64,000 bases of DNA, from NCBI RefSeq assembly GCF_016808095.1, contig NC_068971.1, forward strand, positions 17,286,501-17,350,500, given 5' to 3'. The position numbers and the translations under genes were made by a program. This document shows positions 31,850 to 43,463 of this stretch, piece by piece. Under the pieces are notes generated by a model. It searched no databases and was not told where the DNA came from. It saw nothing but the letters and a program-made list of their open reading frames with translations. The stretch comes from Vigna angularis. Its lineage: Eukaryota; Streptophyta; Magnoliopsida; Fabales; Fabaceae. How positions within the stretch are numbered: the first letter of the stretch is position 1; every line of letters starts with the position of its first letter.

Positions 31850-32060
31850 AAAGATAGGGTATATTACCTCGGGTCCCAGTGGACTGAGGCATTCTCAGGA
31901 TGTTAGGCATCGAGTGGGGTTTGAACCGATCATATTATCTATATGCCTCGGTTTCCCTTAAACCGGATTAGAAAAGTTAACCTAAACTACGAAAATGTCA
32001 CCGCTTTCTTATAGATTTCGGTTTCGCCTCAACCGAAGCCTATTGTGCGATTTCAATAAT
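31850..32060. other. inverted-motif-rich stretch next to the membrane-protein fragment
   Basis: Contains CCTCGGTTTCCCTTAAACCG, TTTCGGTTTCGCCTCAACCG and TGAGGCATT-type words in both orientations, as in CACTA or MULE subterminal regions. No element end was identified. Confidence 0.35.
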
Positions 32061-32222
32061 TATTGTAGTATCTTTAATAAAAATATTAGTATAATATTTA
32101 TACAATATATAATAATGTAGTATGTTAAAAAACTATTTTTAATAAAAATATCAATATAACATTTATATAAATAATAAATTTTGTCTTTTTTATGTTAAAA
32201 AAATTAAAACTAAATGAAATCA

Positions 32223-32225
<3 letters not shown>

Positions 32226-32269
<44 letters not shown>
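32226..32269. repeat. (TA)n microsatellite, about 22 units
   Basis: Uninterrupted AT dinucleotide run. Confidence 0.95.
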
Positions 32270-32272
<3 letters not shown>

Positions 32273-34959
32273 CTAAATTTAAGATAGTGATATACCAAAA
32301 CTTTATATGAGACAAAATAAAAATTTTACAAAAAAATTAATAAAATTTAAAAACCACATGTGGGATATAAGGTCATTAATAACTTCTTTTAAAAAATGAT
32401 CTAAAATAGGATGTAATTAAAATTTTTAAAAATAGGAACGAACTTGACACATTTATATCAAGATGAAACCATTCGAATAATTAAATCTAAAATATATCAT
32501 AATTTTACCCAAAATCTATTAATATACGCGTATAACATAATTAATTTTAACAGTTAATATAAACTATATAAGAAGTGAAAATTAAAAATAACTCTTCATA
32601 GTTACTCTTGTCCTCGTTGAATCCTATTCTCTTTTGCAATATATAAAAATTTTGAAGTTTCCTCACAGTTACCTTTTTTCCTGTATCAAAGGATTAATTG
32701 AGAGTTTTTTTTTTTTATCCAAAATCATATTGGCCTTCTAAATTTTAAATTCCAATTAATGTTTTTTTTTTCTAGTTTTTATCCTTATTTAATATCCCAA
32801 TAATAGATATATTCAAGATGGAAGTATTAACTAAAACCATTTCATTCCAACTAAAATAAAATTTCAGTTTCATTAAATATTCTTAAACATATTTATCAAA
32901 GAAAAACACCTTTACCATACAAAGATACAGGAAGAAGGTAATTTTATTTTAAACTCTTGATTTATTATCGAGTCTAGTAACCGGATATCCCTCATTTTCC
33001 ATATTAAGCTGTAAATTAACAATATACCTGTAATTAAGAAATGCAATTATATATAACTATTATTTATGTAATAAATTCTCTAAATTTTAGCTTATTAACA
33101 ATTCAAGAAATTATTAACAATTAAAATTAACTTATTAAACTACTTTTATTGATTTTGATAATTAAATTGTATCTATCCAGTTCGTACCAACCTCACTCTT
33201 TCATGATATCATCCAAAATCAAACTCATTTGTCAATATTTATTAATAAAGAAAATTGAATTTATAATTTTTTTCACTTTTTTTTTAAATTTATCACTAAA
33301 TAAATCTTATATCTCTTTTTTTCTTTAGTATTTAACTTATTTGAGTTTTTTATGGGATAATCTAATTTAAGTTAAATAAGAACATTACGGATGATAAAAA
33401 ATTTCGATAATTACCTATTTGACGATTCATTGTCAATACATATATAGCCTCTGTCTCTAAATATACGACTTGTAAATAATCCAATACATTTTTTAAAATT
33501 TGGTTAATTGAATCAATGCTTTTAATTTGTTATTATTATACTTTGTAAATTACTTATACGAATCTCAACCTCTCGGCATCTCAATTAGGGTGAGTTTATA
33601 TAAACTTAACAATCCAATACGTATTTGGTTGAGTGAGTCAATGCTTTTAATTTGTATTTATAATACTTTGTAGATTACTTATATGAATTTCAATATCTGG
33701 ACGTCTCAATAAGAGTGAGCCTATATAAACTTACTCAACAGAAGATATATGAGTAGGGTTAGACATAAGATACTAAACTATATTAAACTATATTAAACTA
33801 TAGTTAATTATATTTTTAATAAACTAAAAAAAATTAAACTACTTAATATAATATTTAAATTATATTATTTAAGCGTTTAATTTTTAAAAACTTAATTTAT
33901 ATTAATTAATTAATAACTGAACTGAATTTTGTATTAATAATAATTTCTTACAAAGTTATAAACTTAAATTATTGTTAATATTAACAATATTAATAAAGAT
34001 CAAGACACCACCGATTCAATTCGGATTTGAATTATATGCTAATTGATCTAAAAAATTCAGTTAGTGCTTAAATTCAAATGTTAAAAGTTCACTATGCTTC
34101 ATATTTTTTTTATAATCATAATTATTCACTGAATTGGACAAATAAAGTAAATATTCTTCTTCAAATACTATTTATTTTATTATTTTAAATATAAAACAAT
34201 ATCTTTAGATATACAAGTTTATTATTTTAAATATAAAATAATATCTTTAAATATACCATTTTATTATTTTAAATATAAAATAAATTTAAATAATATCTTC
34301 TTCAATTCCACAATTCAAAGTTTGTAATTATATATATTTTATTTATCTCTTTTTTAAACTGACAGTATATTTATGTTTAAATACAAAATTTAGTTTAGAT
34401 ATACATTTTATTTACCGCTTTTTGAAACTATGATTATGTTTGAATGTAAAGTTTAGTTAAGTTGTTACTTAATTGATATAAGTTCTGTGTTTTAAAATTA
34501 AACTTTAAAATAATATAGTTTTGGATATGATATTAACTAGTTTAGTTTTTCAGTTTATTATAATATACTTAACTATAGTTGAATATAATTTAGTTAATTT
34601 TGTCCAGCTTTAAACACACAAGCGAAAAAAAAAACATAAAAGGAAAATCTTTTATCAAAATTATCAGAACTTAGTTATTTTATAGTAGAAAAAATATGCT
34701 TAAATATAAAAATATATAAATAACAAAAAATCGTAAAGAATCTAACGAAAAATCAAAATAGAAAACTTTATAGAAAATCATAAAAAAACTGAAAGAAGAT
34801 ATTAAAGATATCTCTAACACTCTTTTTTAAGGTGGGTATGAAGATTATGAAAATATAAATGAAAAGTAGCATTTTTGAAAAATAGTAAGATGAAGAGAAT
34901 ATTAAGATCTTCAAAACATTGAGAAATTTGAGAAATGAAAAATTTGAGAACGGTAAAAT
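32270..34959. other. AT-rich intergenic DNA
   Basis: Very AT-rich. Apart from a short tandem duplication near 33477-33738 no feature was found; open frames are short and Phe/Leu/Ile-rich, as expected by chance. Confidence 0.45.
33477..33738 (+). repeat. tandem duplication of about 130 bp, two copies
   Basis: Both copies contain AATCCAATAC, GAGTCAATGCTTTTAATTTG (first copy GAATCAATGC), TTACTTATA and GAGTGAG..TATATAAACTTA. No known class. Confidence 0.7.
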
Positions 34960-36200
34960 AAATGGACACTGAAAGCAAAAAAGGGGATAACATCCCACAA
35001 AATTATGTATAGGGTCTACAAAATTTCATGTACCAACCAAGGTTATTTGTTCTCAATCTACTTTAAACAATATTTACCTCATTACATCACAACATATAGA
35101 GTTCAAATTTTGTAGTTCAATGAAGATTAAAACTGAATAATATAACTTCAAAATAAGTGGACAACAAAAACAAAATAAGTGGATAGCAGCTCACAAAGGT
35201 ATGTACATGGTCTCCAGAATTTAATACAACAAAATTTCATGACCAATCTACCCCAAACATTATCTAACTCACCATATCACAACACAGAAGTCAAATTTTG
35301 TGATTCATTGAGTGGACACCAAAGACAAAATAATTAAGCAATACGAAATTTTACTAAAAAAAAAAAGAGGAAACACAAAAACAAAAAAGGACACTGAAAA
35401 CATAAACATAGTTGAAGAATAAATAGAACAGGTTTTGCAACAGACAATACTCGAATGTTAGGTGTCACAGATAAACAACAAGCACCGCAAACATCAAATG
35501 AAGAAAAAACCCTGGATGAAATTTTCACTTAACAACCTTCGAAAACTAGGTTCTGTGAACATAAAAGATCAAAACACGAAATTTTCAAACACCCACCAAG
35601 TACATTTGATTTCCATGTCAGGCAAAAAGATAATTAAAAATTATAATGACCAAGACCAATGAGGAGCGACACTTCAGTGTCAAAGTCAAAATTGAGTGTC
35701 AATATACCATTTTCCTAAAACATTGTAATGCAGAAAGAAAGCCTCCATCCATTGCAATTGTTGCCCTTGTACGTTATAAGAAAAAAGCCACTAACAAATA
35801 TTTCTGTTTATAAAAACAAGAGTCTCGAAACTGGATCTTCTGTCTCAATTTTTTTTTGTCGTCAACACAAAAAGGCCGTATCACAAGTTCATTCCAACTA
35901 CAAAGATAAACATGTTTTTTTTAAGTATTTTTGGAAGTTGAGAAAATAGAATTTGAAATAATGTGTTTGACTTTTTATTTATATCTTTTAAGTAATGTAA
36001 GCAATTAATTATACATTATTTTTAACAAAAGCAAAAATACTTTTTACATCAATTATATGTTGACAATAAATCGTTTATATATTTTTTCAAAAAATTTCAC
36101 AGCATATTATTTTACACATACGTTTGTAATAAATAGCCCAAGCAAAAATGTTGTAAATATATTTTTTATTCTAGCCAAAGAGCAATAGCATATTATATAT
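34960..36200 (+). repeat. dispersed repeat R1, long copy
   Basis: Collinear with 7310-8480: the 190-bp units (GGTTATTTGTTCTCAATCTA and following), then GATGAAATTTTCACTTAACA, CATTTTCCTAAAACATTG and GCCTCCATCCATTGCAAT. Same orientation as the 7310 copy. Confidence 0.65.
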
Positions 36201-36412
36201 ATATTATAATTTTTCATCTATTAAAATAATGATAAATACACAAATTTACAAAAACTCATAACAATATCTAAATTATAATGAACATAATATTTAATTAATT
36301 AATATTTATTAATAGAATATTTCATATATCTTAACATAATTGGTTTGATTGTATTCCTTTAGTATGGTTGTATTCCTTGAAAAATAGGTAATTTGCTTAA
36401 CCTAAGGACTCT

Positions 36413-37009
36413 CTATACATAGAAGCAAATAATTTATCTGGCAACATTCCTGCGGAAATTGGGAAATTGGTTAATTTGATCAAGTTATGGCTTTTACAAA
36501 ACAATCTTTGGGGTTCTATTCCTCAAGATTGAGGAATTGGAATGATCGACAAATTTGTTTCAACTTGATTTGTCCGATAACTTTTTTGTCGGATACAATT
36601 CCCCTACAATTGGAAATCTGAGTAATTTATTCTGTCTACTTTTATGACAACTATCTATCTGGATCCACTCCTACCGAAGTGGGAAAACTTCATTTTCTTT
36701 TGACGATCCAATTGCCAAATAATAATCTTTCTGGACCAATAATCCCATCTTCAATCGGTAATTTGGTCAATTTGATTTCTTTTCGTCTTAATGGAAACAA
36801 ACTCTCCGGAAACATTCCTTCGACTATTGGTAACTTGACAAAGCTCACTACACTTTTTATTCTCTGATAAGTTAAGTGGATACATTCCAATAGAAATGAA
36901 TATGTTTACCAACCTGGAGACATTGCATCTATTTAACAATAATTTGATTAGTCATTTGCCTCACAATGTTTGCTATAGTTGAAAGCTGCTAAAGTTAACT
37001 GCTGGTAGT
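36413..37009 (+). pseudogene. LRR receptor-kinase fragment, part 1
   Basis: Closely similar to bases 50160-50750 of the receptor-kinase gene at 49379-52781: LRR units with NNLSG and SIGNLVNL motifs, for example the open piece [18 protein letters not shown]. Several frameshifts and a TGA after FGGSIPQD-like sequence break it. It is interrupted by copia-B and continues at 43346. There is no signal peptide, transmembrane segment or kinase, so this is a partial duplicate of the neighbouring gene. Confidence 0.88.
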
Positions 37010-37385
37010 TGTTAGAATTACTTAACTATTAAGTGACTCATGTGTAAATAAATTAGGGTCAAAATGTGATTTAATATAATTGAGGGATTTAATGGCAATT
37101 ACAACTCGATGGAAGTTGTATAAGAATGGTGAAGGGTTCTGTCCCTGATGCACACAATTCTGAAGAAGCTCTCTCTTCCATTAAACCATCAAGAAAGTCT
37201 TGAGAGAATTAAGTTAGCATCAAGGGATAGATTGGGTAAGGAGTTGAAGATCAAGAGGAAAGGAAAGCATGGATCAAGGTTAGTAATTCCTTATCATGCT
37301 TATGAAATTTATGTTGTTGTAGTGAGAATCATAAATTCTTAAGATCCTAGAACTAATGATAGTAGTGAAACTAATGAAACTTACA
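37010..37385 (+). repeat. copia-B 5' LTR
   Basis: TGTTAGAATTACTTAAC to AATGAAACTTACA, 376 bp. Differs from the 3' LTR by one C/T in ACAACTCGATGG and one in AGATCCTAGAAC. Confidence 0.97.
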
Positions 37386-37387
37386 TG

Positions 37388-37399
37388 TGGTATCAGAGC
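37388..37399 (+). other. copia-B primer-binding site
   Basis: TGGTATCAGAGC, two bases after the 5' LTR: the initiator tRNA-Met type site. Confidence 0.93.
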
Positions 37400-38643
37400 A
37401 CTAGGTTACTAGATTTATGATTCTCCTAGAATGATGAAATTATGTGCTGGAATAAATGCTTTAAATTGTATGTTATGTTGGAGGAAGAAGATGATGAATA
37501 GTAAGTTTTAGGAAGAAGATGATGAATAGTTGTTGGTTGATAATGCTTACGGGAATGAGAATGCAAATGGTAGAAGTGATGCCCAATTGTTAATTATTAA
37601 AGTTTAACAATTGTAAGAAAGAGACAAATTTTTTGTCTGCATGTGAATAAAGAATTGCTTTTCTTTATATGAATGATAATGGTCCATGTATCACATGAAT
37701 GAAAACCAACGTGTGCCACATTCTATGATTATGTGCATTATAATAAAATATTAGAATGAAATATATATTGTCTACAAAACTTGGTCTGCCACACACACGT
37801 ACATGAAATGCTACTTTCCTTGTTTTATATGGAAAATAATGCAAACTTTGCAAGATGAAAGTTTCCAGTAGCATAAGTTAATTGTGCAAATGAAGGAGAA
37901 TTAAAGTTTATGTATGTTCTCCATTACGAAAAATTTTACCCACTTAAATTGGAATTAAGTTTTTTTTTTCAATTTTAATTATGACACAATAAATTTTATG
38001 TGAATAAATGTATATTGTTAAATTAAATTTAACAAGGATGTTATGTATGGTGAATAACAAATTAAGGTTATTATTATTATTATTATTTGAAATTAATTAT
38101 GGTAAATTTTGTTAGTCACCAAAGTGACCAAAATTTTAAAGTCATTTTAATTTCAAATTATTAATGATTTTATTTCAATTACTCATTGTATGGATGCTAA
38201 ATTATGAATAATTAATTTATGGGTTAATTGAAAATTCATTATTATAAGATATTTTGTATCATCCAAAGATGATTATTTGATCTTATAATTAATGAGTATG
38301 ATTGTAGATAATTTTGTATGCTCGCTAGATTTATTTATATACCCAAAGGTAGTAGATGATTCTAGTTGATGCATATTTTAATTATCAATAAAGATTTATA
38401 ATTATTAGCATCATTATGCTTATGTTTGTGTATTAATGGATCTCCCAAAGGAGAACACTGATATACATAGAATGATGATTAAAGTATGAATCTGTATTTA
38501 TGACTCAAAGCACTAATGATTAGTATGTATTAATTACAGTCCCCGTTCCGGTATCTTTACACTCGCTCGCTACGTCTGTTCCGGTCTTTAATGGTTTAAA
38601 TTTCCCTGATTGGAGTGAACAAGTCCAATTTCACTTAGGTGTA

Positions 38644-41600
38644 TTGGATCTTGACTTGGCTCTTCAAGTTGAGAAACCGGCTGCTACCACTGATATTAGT
38701 AGCACTGAAGAGAAAGCTCATTACAAAGCTTGGGAAAGATCAAACAGACTTAGTCTAATGTTTATGAGAATGAGCATTGCAAGTAACATCAAATCTGCTA
38801 TTCCGAAAACCGAAAATGCAAAAGAATTTATGAAATTAGTGGAAGAGCGCTCCCAAACTGCTGATAAGTCCCTTGCTGGGACATTGATGAGTACGTTGAC
38901 CACCATGAAGTTTGACGGTTCACGTACTATGCATGAACATGTGATCGAGATGACAAATATTGCAGCAAGACTTAAGTCTTTGGGAATGAAAGTGGATGAA
39001 ACGTTTCTCGTGCAGTTCATTTTGAACTCGTTACCGTCTGAGTATGGTCCATTTCAGATGAACTATAACACCTTAAAAGACAAATGGAATGTGCATGAAT
39101 TGCACAGTATGTTAGTTCAAGAAGAGACCAGACTTAAGAACTTAAGAAGCCACTCTGTTCATTATCTGAAAAATCAAGGAGCTGGAAAGAAATTTAAGAA
39201 ACATGTAAAGGGTAAAGGACCATTAAAGATTGACGAGTCCTCAACCAAAATCCAGAAGAAAAATGATAAATGTCATTTCTGCAAAAAGCCTGGACATTTT
39301 CAGAAAGATTGCTTAAAGCGTAAAGCTTGGTTCGAAAAGAAAGGTAAGCATAATGCTTACGTATGTTTTGAATCAAACTTAACTGAAGTTCCCCATAATA
39401 CTTGGTGGATTGATTCTGGATGTACGACTCATGTTTCTAATGTGATGCAGGGATTCCTTACAATCCGAACCATAAACCCAACTGAGAAGTTCGTCTTCAT
39501 GGGAAATAGAGTGAAAGTTCCAGTGGAAGCTGTTGGGACTTATCGATTAATTCTTGACACTGGATATCACTTAGACCTGATGGATACTTTTTATGTACCT
39601 AGTATCACTAGAAATTTGATTTCTTTGTCTAAGCTTGATGTTGCTGGATACTCTTTTAAATTTGGGAATGGTTGTTTCAGTTTGTTTAAGCGTGCCTGTA
39701 TGATTGGATCTGGTACACTTTATGATGGTTTATATAAATTGAATTTGGATAATTTATATGCTGAAACTCTTATGACCTTGCATCACAATGTTAGCACTAA
39801 ACGCAGTTTAGTGGATGAACGATCTGCTTATTTGTGGCATAAACGTTTGGGACACATTTCCAAAGAAAGAATCCAAAGATTAGTAAAGAATGAAATTCTT
39901 CCGGATTTAGATTTTACTGATCTGAATATATGTGTGGATTGTATTAAAGGCAAACAAACAAAACACACAAAGAAAGGAGCCACAAGAAGTACACAACTTC
40001 TTGAAATTATACACACTGATATATGTGGTCCGTTTGATGTGAATACCTTCAATAAAGAGAAATACTTCATCACCTTCATTGATGATTTTTCGCGTTATGG
40101 ATATGTCTATCTACTGCATGAGAAATCTCAAGCAGTGAATGTCTTGGAAGTTTACATAAATGAAGTAGAAAGACAATTAGACAGAAAGGTGAAAATTGTC
40201 AGGTCTGATAGAGGTGGTGAGTATTATGGAAGATATGATGAAAGTGGACAACACCCTGGTCCATTTGCTAAATTTCTTGAGAAACGTGGTATTTGTGCTC
40301 AATACACAATGCCAGGCACACCACAACAAAATGGTGTATCAGAAAGGCGTAATCGAACCTTAATGGATATGGTTAGGAGTATGTTAAGTAATTCATGTTT
40401 ACCTGTATCATTGTGGATGTATTCATTAAAGACTGCCATGTATTTGTTAAACAGGGTTCCCAGTAAAGCTGTTCAAAAGACTCCTTTTGAGTTATGGACA
40501 AATAGGAAACCCAGTTTAAGACACCTGCATGTTTGGGGTTGTCAGGCAGAAATAAGAATTTATAATCCGCAAGAAAAGAAACTGGATGCAAGAACAATCA
40601 GTGGATATTTCATTGGTTATCCAGAAAAATCAAAAGGGTATATATTTTACTGTCCTAACCATAGTACAAGAATTGTTGAAACTGGAAATGCTCGGTTCAT
40701 TGAAAATGGTGAAACTAGTGGGAGTGTAGATTCACGAAAGGTTGAAATTACAGAAGTTAGAGTACAAGTTCCTGTAATTGGTACCTCTTCTTCAAGAGTT
40801 GTTGTTCCTCATGTTGTAGAAACACACAACAATCAAGAAGAACAACACATTAATACTCCCATGATTAACAATGAACCAGTAGTAGAACAATCACAAGAAA
40901 TAGTATTAAGAAGATCTCAAAGAGAAAGAAAGTCTGCTATTTCGAATGATTATGTGGTTTACTTACAAGAGTCAGAAAATGACTTAAGTATTGATAATGA
41001 TCCAGTTTCATTTTCAGAAGCCATTAATGGTGATAATTCTGATAAGTGGTTAAATGCTATGAAAGATGAGCTTAAATCGATGGTACAAAATGATGTATGG
41101 GATCTTGTGGAATTACCAGAAGGATGCAAGAGAGTTGGGTGTAAATGGGTCTTTAAGACTAAGCATGACTCTCATGGTAATATCGAACGCTACAAGGCCC
41201 GACTTGTTGCCAAAGGTTTTACTCAGAAAGATGGCATTGACTATAAGGAAACATTTTCACCTGTTTCTAAGAAAGATTCTTTCCGAATTATCATGGCATT
41301 AGTAGCTCATTATGATCTTGAGTTGCATCAAATGGATGTTAAAACTGCTTTTCTGAATGGAGATTTAGAAGAGGATGTCTATATGGATCAACCGGTGGGG
41401 TTCACTGAAAAAGGAAAGGAACACATGGTGTATAAACTAAAGAAATCAATATATGGACTTAAACAAGCTTCCCGACAATGGTATCTCAAGTTCAATGATA
41501 TTATTATATCCTTTGGATTTAAGGAAAACACTGTTGATCGGTGTATATATCTAAAGGTCAGTGGGAGCAAGTTTATATTTTTGATTCTATATGTTGATGA

Positions 41601-42576
41601 TATCTTGCTTGCAACTAATGATCTTGGTCTATTAAGTGAGACTAAGAAATTTCTCTCTAACAACTTTGAAATGAAAGATATGAATGAGGCATATTATGTG
41701 ATAGGAATAGAAATATTCCGTGATAGATCACAAGGATTGTTAGGTTTGTCTCAAAAAGCATATATTAATAAAGTTTTAGAGAGATTTAAGATGGATAAAT
41801 GTTCAGCATCTCCCGTTCCAATACATAAAGGAGACAAGTTTAGTCTCATGCAATGTCCAAAGAATGATTTGGAACGGAAAGAGATGGAAAATATCCCTTA
41901 TGCATCTGTTGTTGGGAGTTTGATGTATGCTCAAACATGTACAAGACCAGATATTAGTTTTGCAGTTGGTATGCTTGGTAGATATCAGAGTAATCCAGGA
42001 ATGGATCATTGGAAAGCTGCAAAGAAAGTTTTAAGATACCTACAAGGAACAAAGAATCACATGCTTACTTACAAAAGATCTAATCATCTTGAAGTGATTG
42101 GATATACAGATTCAGACTTTGCTGGCTGTATAGATACAAGAAAATCTACATATGGTTATCTGTATCTTTTAGCCGGAGGAGCAATCTCATGGAAAAGTGC
42201 GAAGCAGTCCGTCATTGCTACATCCACTATGGAAGCTGAATTTGTGGCATGCTTTGAGGCCACTATTCAGGCTAATTGGTTGCGGAACTTTATTTCAGGA
42301 CTTGGAATAGTTGACAGTATTGCCAAGCCGCTGAAAATTTATTGTGACAATTCCGCAGCAGTCTTCTTTTCTAAGAACGACAAGTATTCCAAAGGTGCTA
42401 AACATATGGAATTGAAATACTTTGTCGTTAAAGAAGAAATTCAGAAACATAAAGTGTCAATAGAACATATTAGCACTGATTTTATGATTTCTGACCCTTT
42501 AACAAAAGGGTTACCGCCCAAATTATTTGTTGATCATGTAAAGAATATGGGCATTATGTCTACCACTGAAAGTTGA
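38644..42576 (+). CDS. copia-B gag-pol polyprotein
   Basis: One frame encodes, in order: gag; a zinc knuckle C210-C213-H218-C223; protease with D257-S258-G259; integrase zinc region (WHKRLGH, H399) and the catalytic triad D459, D522, E567; reverse transcriptase with YVDD at 983-986; and RNase H ending with DPLTKGLPPKLF (numbering from 38644). No stop or frameshift was seen. The frame is open back to 38524, and the gag-like sequence VPVFNGLNFPDWSEQVQFHL lies upstream, but no in-frame ATG occurs before 38758. The true start may therefore be non-ATG, use a spliced leader (TTACAG precedes the frame at about 38537), or be lost. The product would assemble into cytoplasmic particles and copy the element's RNA into DNA. 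Confidence 0.93.
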   Translation: MDLDLALQVEKPAATTDISSTEEKAHYKAWERSNRLSLMFMRMSIASNIKSAIPKTENAKEFMKLVEERSQTADKSLAGTLMSTLTTMKFDGSRTMHEHVIEMTNIAARLKSLGMKVDETFLVQFILNSLPSEYGPFQMNYNTLKDKWNVHELHSMLVQEETRLKNLRSHSVHYLKNQGAGKKFKKHVKGKGPLKIDESSTKIQKKNDKCHFCKKPGHFQKDCLKRKAWFEKKGKHNAYVCFESNLTEVPHNTWWIDSGCTTHVSNVMQGFLTIRTINPTEKFVFMGNRVKVPVEAVGTYRLILDTGYHLDLMDTFYVPSITRNLISLSKLDVAGYSFKFGNGCFSLFKRACMIGSGTLYDGLYKLNLDNLYAETLMTLHHNVSTKRSLVDERSAYLWHKRLGHISKERIQRLVKNEILPDLDFTDLNICVDCIKGKQTKHTKKGATRSTQLLEIIHTDICGPFDVNTFNKEKYFITFIDDFSRYGYVYLLHEKSQAVNVLEVYINEVERQLDRKVKIVRSDRGGEYYGRYDESGQHPGPFAKFLEKRGICAQYTMPGTPQQNGVSERRNRTLMDMVRSMLSNSCLPVSLWMYSLKTAMYLLNRVPSKAVQKTPFELWTNRKPSLRHLHVWGCQAEIRIYNPQEKKLDARTISGYFIGYPEKSKGYIFYCPNHSTRIVETGNARFIENGETSGSVDSRKVEITEVRVQVPVIGTSSSRVVVPHVVETHNNQEEQHINTPMINNEPVVEQSQEIVLRRSQRERKSAISNDYVVYLQESENDLSIDNDPVSFSEAINGDNSDKWLNAMKDELKSMVQNDVWDLVELPEGCKRVGCKWVFKTKHDSHGNIERYKARLVAKGFTQKDGIDYKETFSPVSKKDSFRIIMALVAHYDLELHQMDVKTAFLNGDLEEDVYMDQPVGFTEKGKEHMVYKLKKSIYGLKQASRQWYLKFNDIIISFGFKENTVDRCIYLKVSGSKFIFLILYVDDILLATNDLGLLSETKKFLSNNFEMKDMNEAYYVIGIEIFRDRSQGLLGLSQKAYINKVLERFKMDKCSASPVPIHKGDKFSLMQCPKNDLERKEMENIPYASVVGSLMYAQTCTRPDISFAVGMLGRYQSNPGMDHWKAAKKVLRYLQGTKNHMLTYKRSNHLEVIGYTDSDFAGCIDTRKSTYGYLYLLAGGAISWKSAKQSVIATSTMEAEFVACFEATIQANWLRNFISGLGIVDSIAKPLKIYCDNSAAVFFSKNDKYSKGAKHMELKYFVVKEEIQKHKVSIEHISTDFMISDPLTKGLPPKLFVDHVKNMGIMSTTES

Positions 42577-42969
42577 ATGTTAATGTTATTAATGCTTATG
42601 TGACACTTGAGTTCTTTAATGTATAAGTTTCTGAAATTTGTATTTGTATTTTCTTCTATATGGTTATGTATACAAATTATGATGAAGAAAAACAAACAAA
42701 TTGATATTATTGTTATTAAAATGACATTATGTTTGAACCCATTATGTATTTAAGTTTTCTAACGTCATATTAAAGAGAAGGAGATGATACAGTAGTACAT
42801 GGAAGGAGACATATCAATTGAATGATGTGCGACCGCCATGACTCTTATTATTTCTATATCTTTAATTATGAATAATGATGAAGCCAATTATGTAAAGTCC
42901 TCAAATGCGCATTATGATTATTTATTAAATCACAGAATGTTTTGACATCACAAGAGTCAAGTGGGAGAA

Positions 42970-43345
42970 TGTTAGAATTACTTAACTATTAAGTGACTCA
43001 TGTGTAAATAAATTAGGGTCAAAATGTGATTTAATATAATTGAGGGATTTAATGGCAATTACAACTTGATGGAAGTTGTATAAGAATGGTGAAGGGTTCT
43101 GTCCCTGATGCACACAATTCTGAAGAAGCTCTCTCTTCCATTAAACCATCAAGAAAGTCTTGAGAGAATTAAGTTAGCATCAAGGGATAGATTGGGTAAG
43201 GAGTTGAAGATCAAGAGGAAAGGAAAGCATGGATCAAGGTTAGTAATTCCTTATCATGCTTATGAAATTTATGTTGTTGTAGTGAGAATCATAAATTCTT
43301 AAGATCTTAGAACTAATGATAGTAGTGAAACTAATGAAACTTACA
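42970..43345 (+). repeat. copia-B 3' LTR
   Basis: 376 bp, preceded by the purine tract AAGTGGGAGAA. Confidence 0.97.
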
Positions 43346-43463
43346 GTAGTAACCATTTCACAGGTCCAGTACCCAAGACTTTGAACAATTGCTCCAGCCT
43401 CTTAAGAATTATGGTTCAACAAAACCATTTGACAGGAAATCTAACAGAGGATTTTGGTGTTTA
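43346..43463 (+). pseudogene. LRR receptor-kinase fragment, part 2
   Basis: Continues the fragment broken at 37009 (after the GTAGT duplication): AACCATTTCACAGGTCCAGT and following match 50750-50860 of the intact gene. Similarity ends abruptly at about 43463 in AT-rich DNA. Confidence 0.85.

Larger units (their letters stand above)
37010..43345 (+). mobile_element. copia-B, young and apparently intact Ty1/copia retrotransposon
   Basis: Two 376-bp LTRs differing at two positions, the 5-bp duplication GTAGT (37005-37009 and 43346-43350), a canonical primer-binding site, a single 1310-codon gag-pol frame without stops, and a purine tract before the 3' LTR. All parts needed for transposition are visible. 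With a rate near 1e-8 substitutions per site per year, two differences in 376 would put the insertion within a few hundred thousand years. It sits in the receptor-kinase fragment. Confidence 0.96.

Noticed and set aside
38721..39020. Minus-strand open frames across copia-B (and similar ones across the receptor kinase)
   Set aside because: Shadows of the long plus-strand coding frames, without family resemblance.
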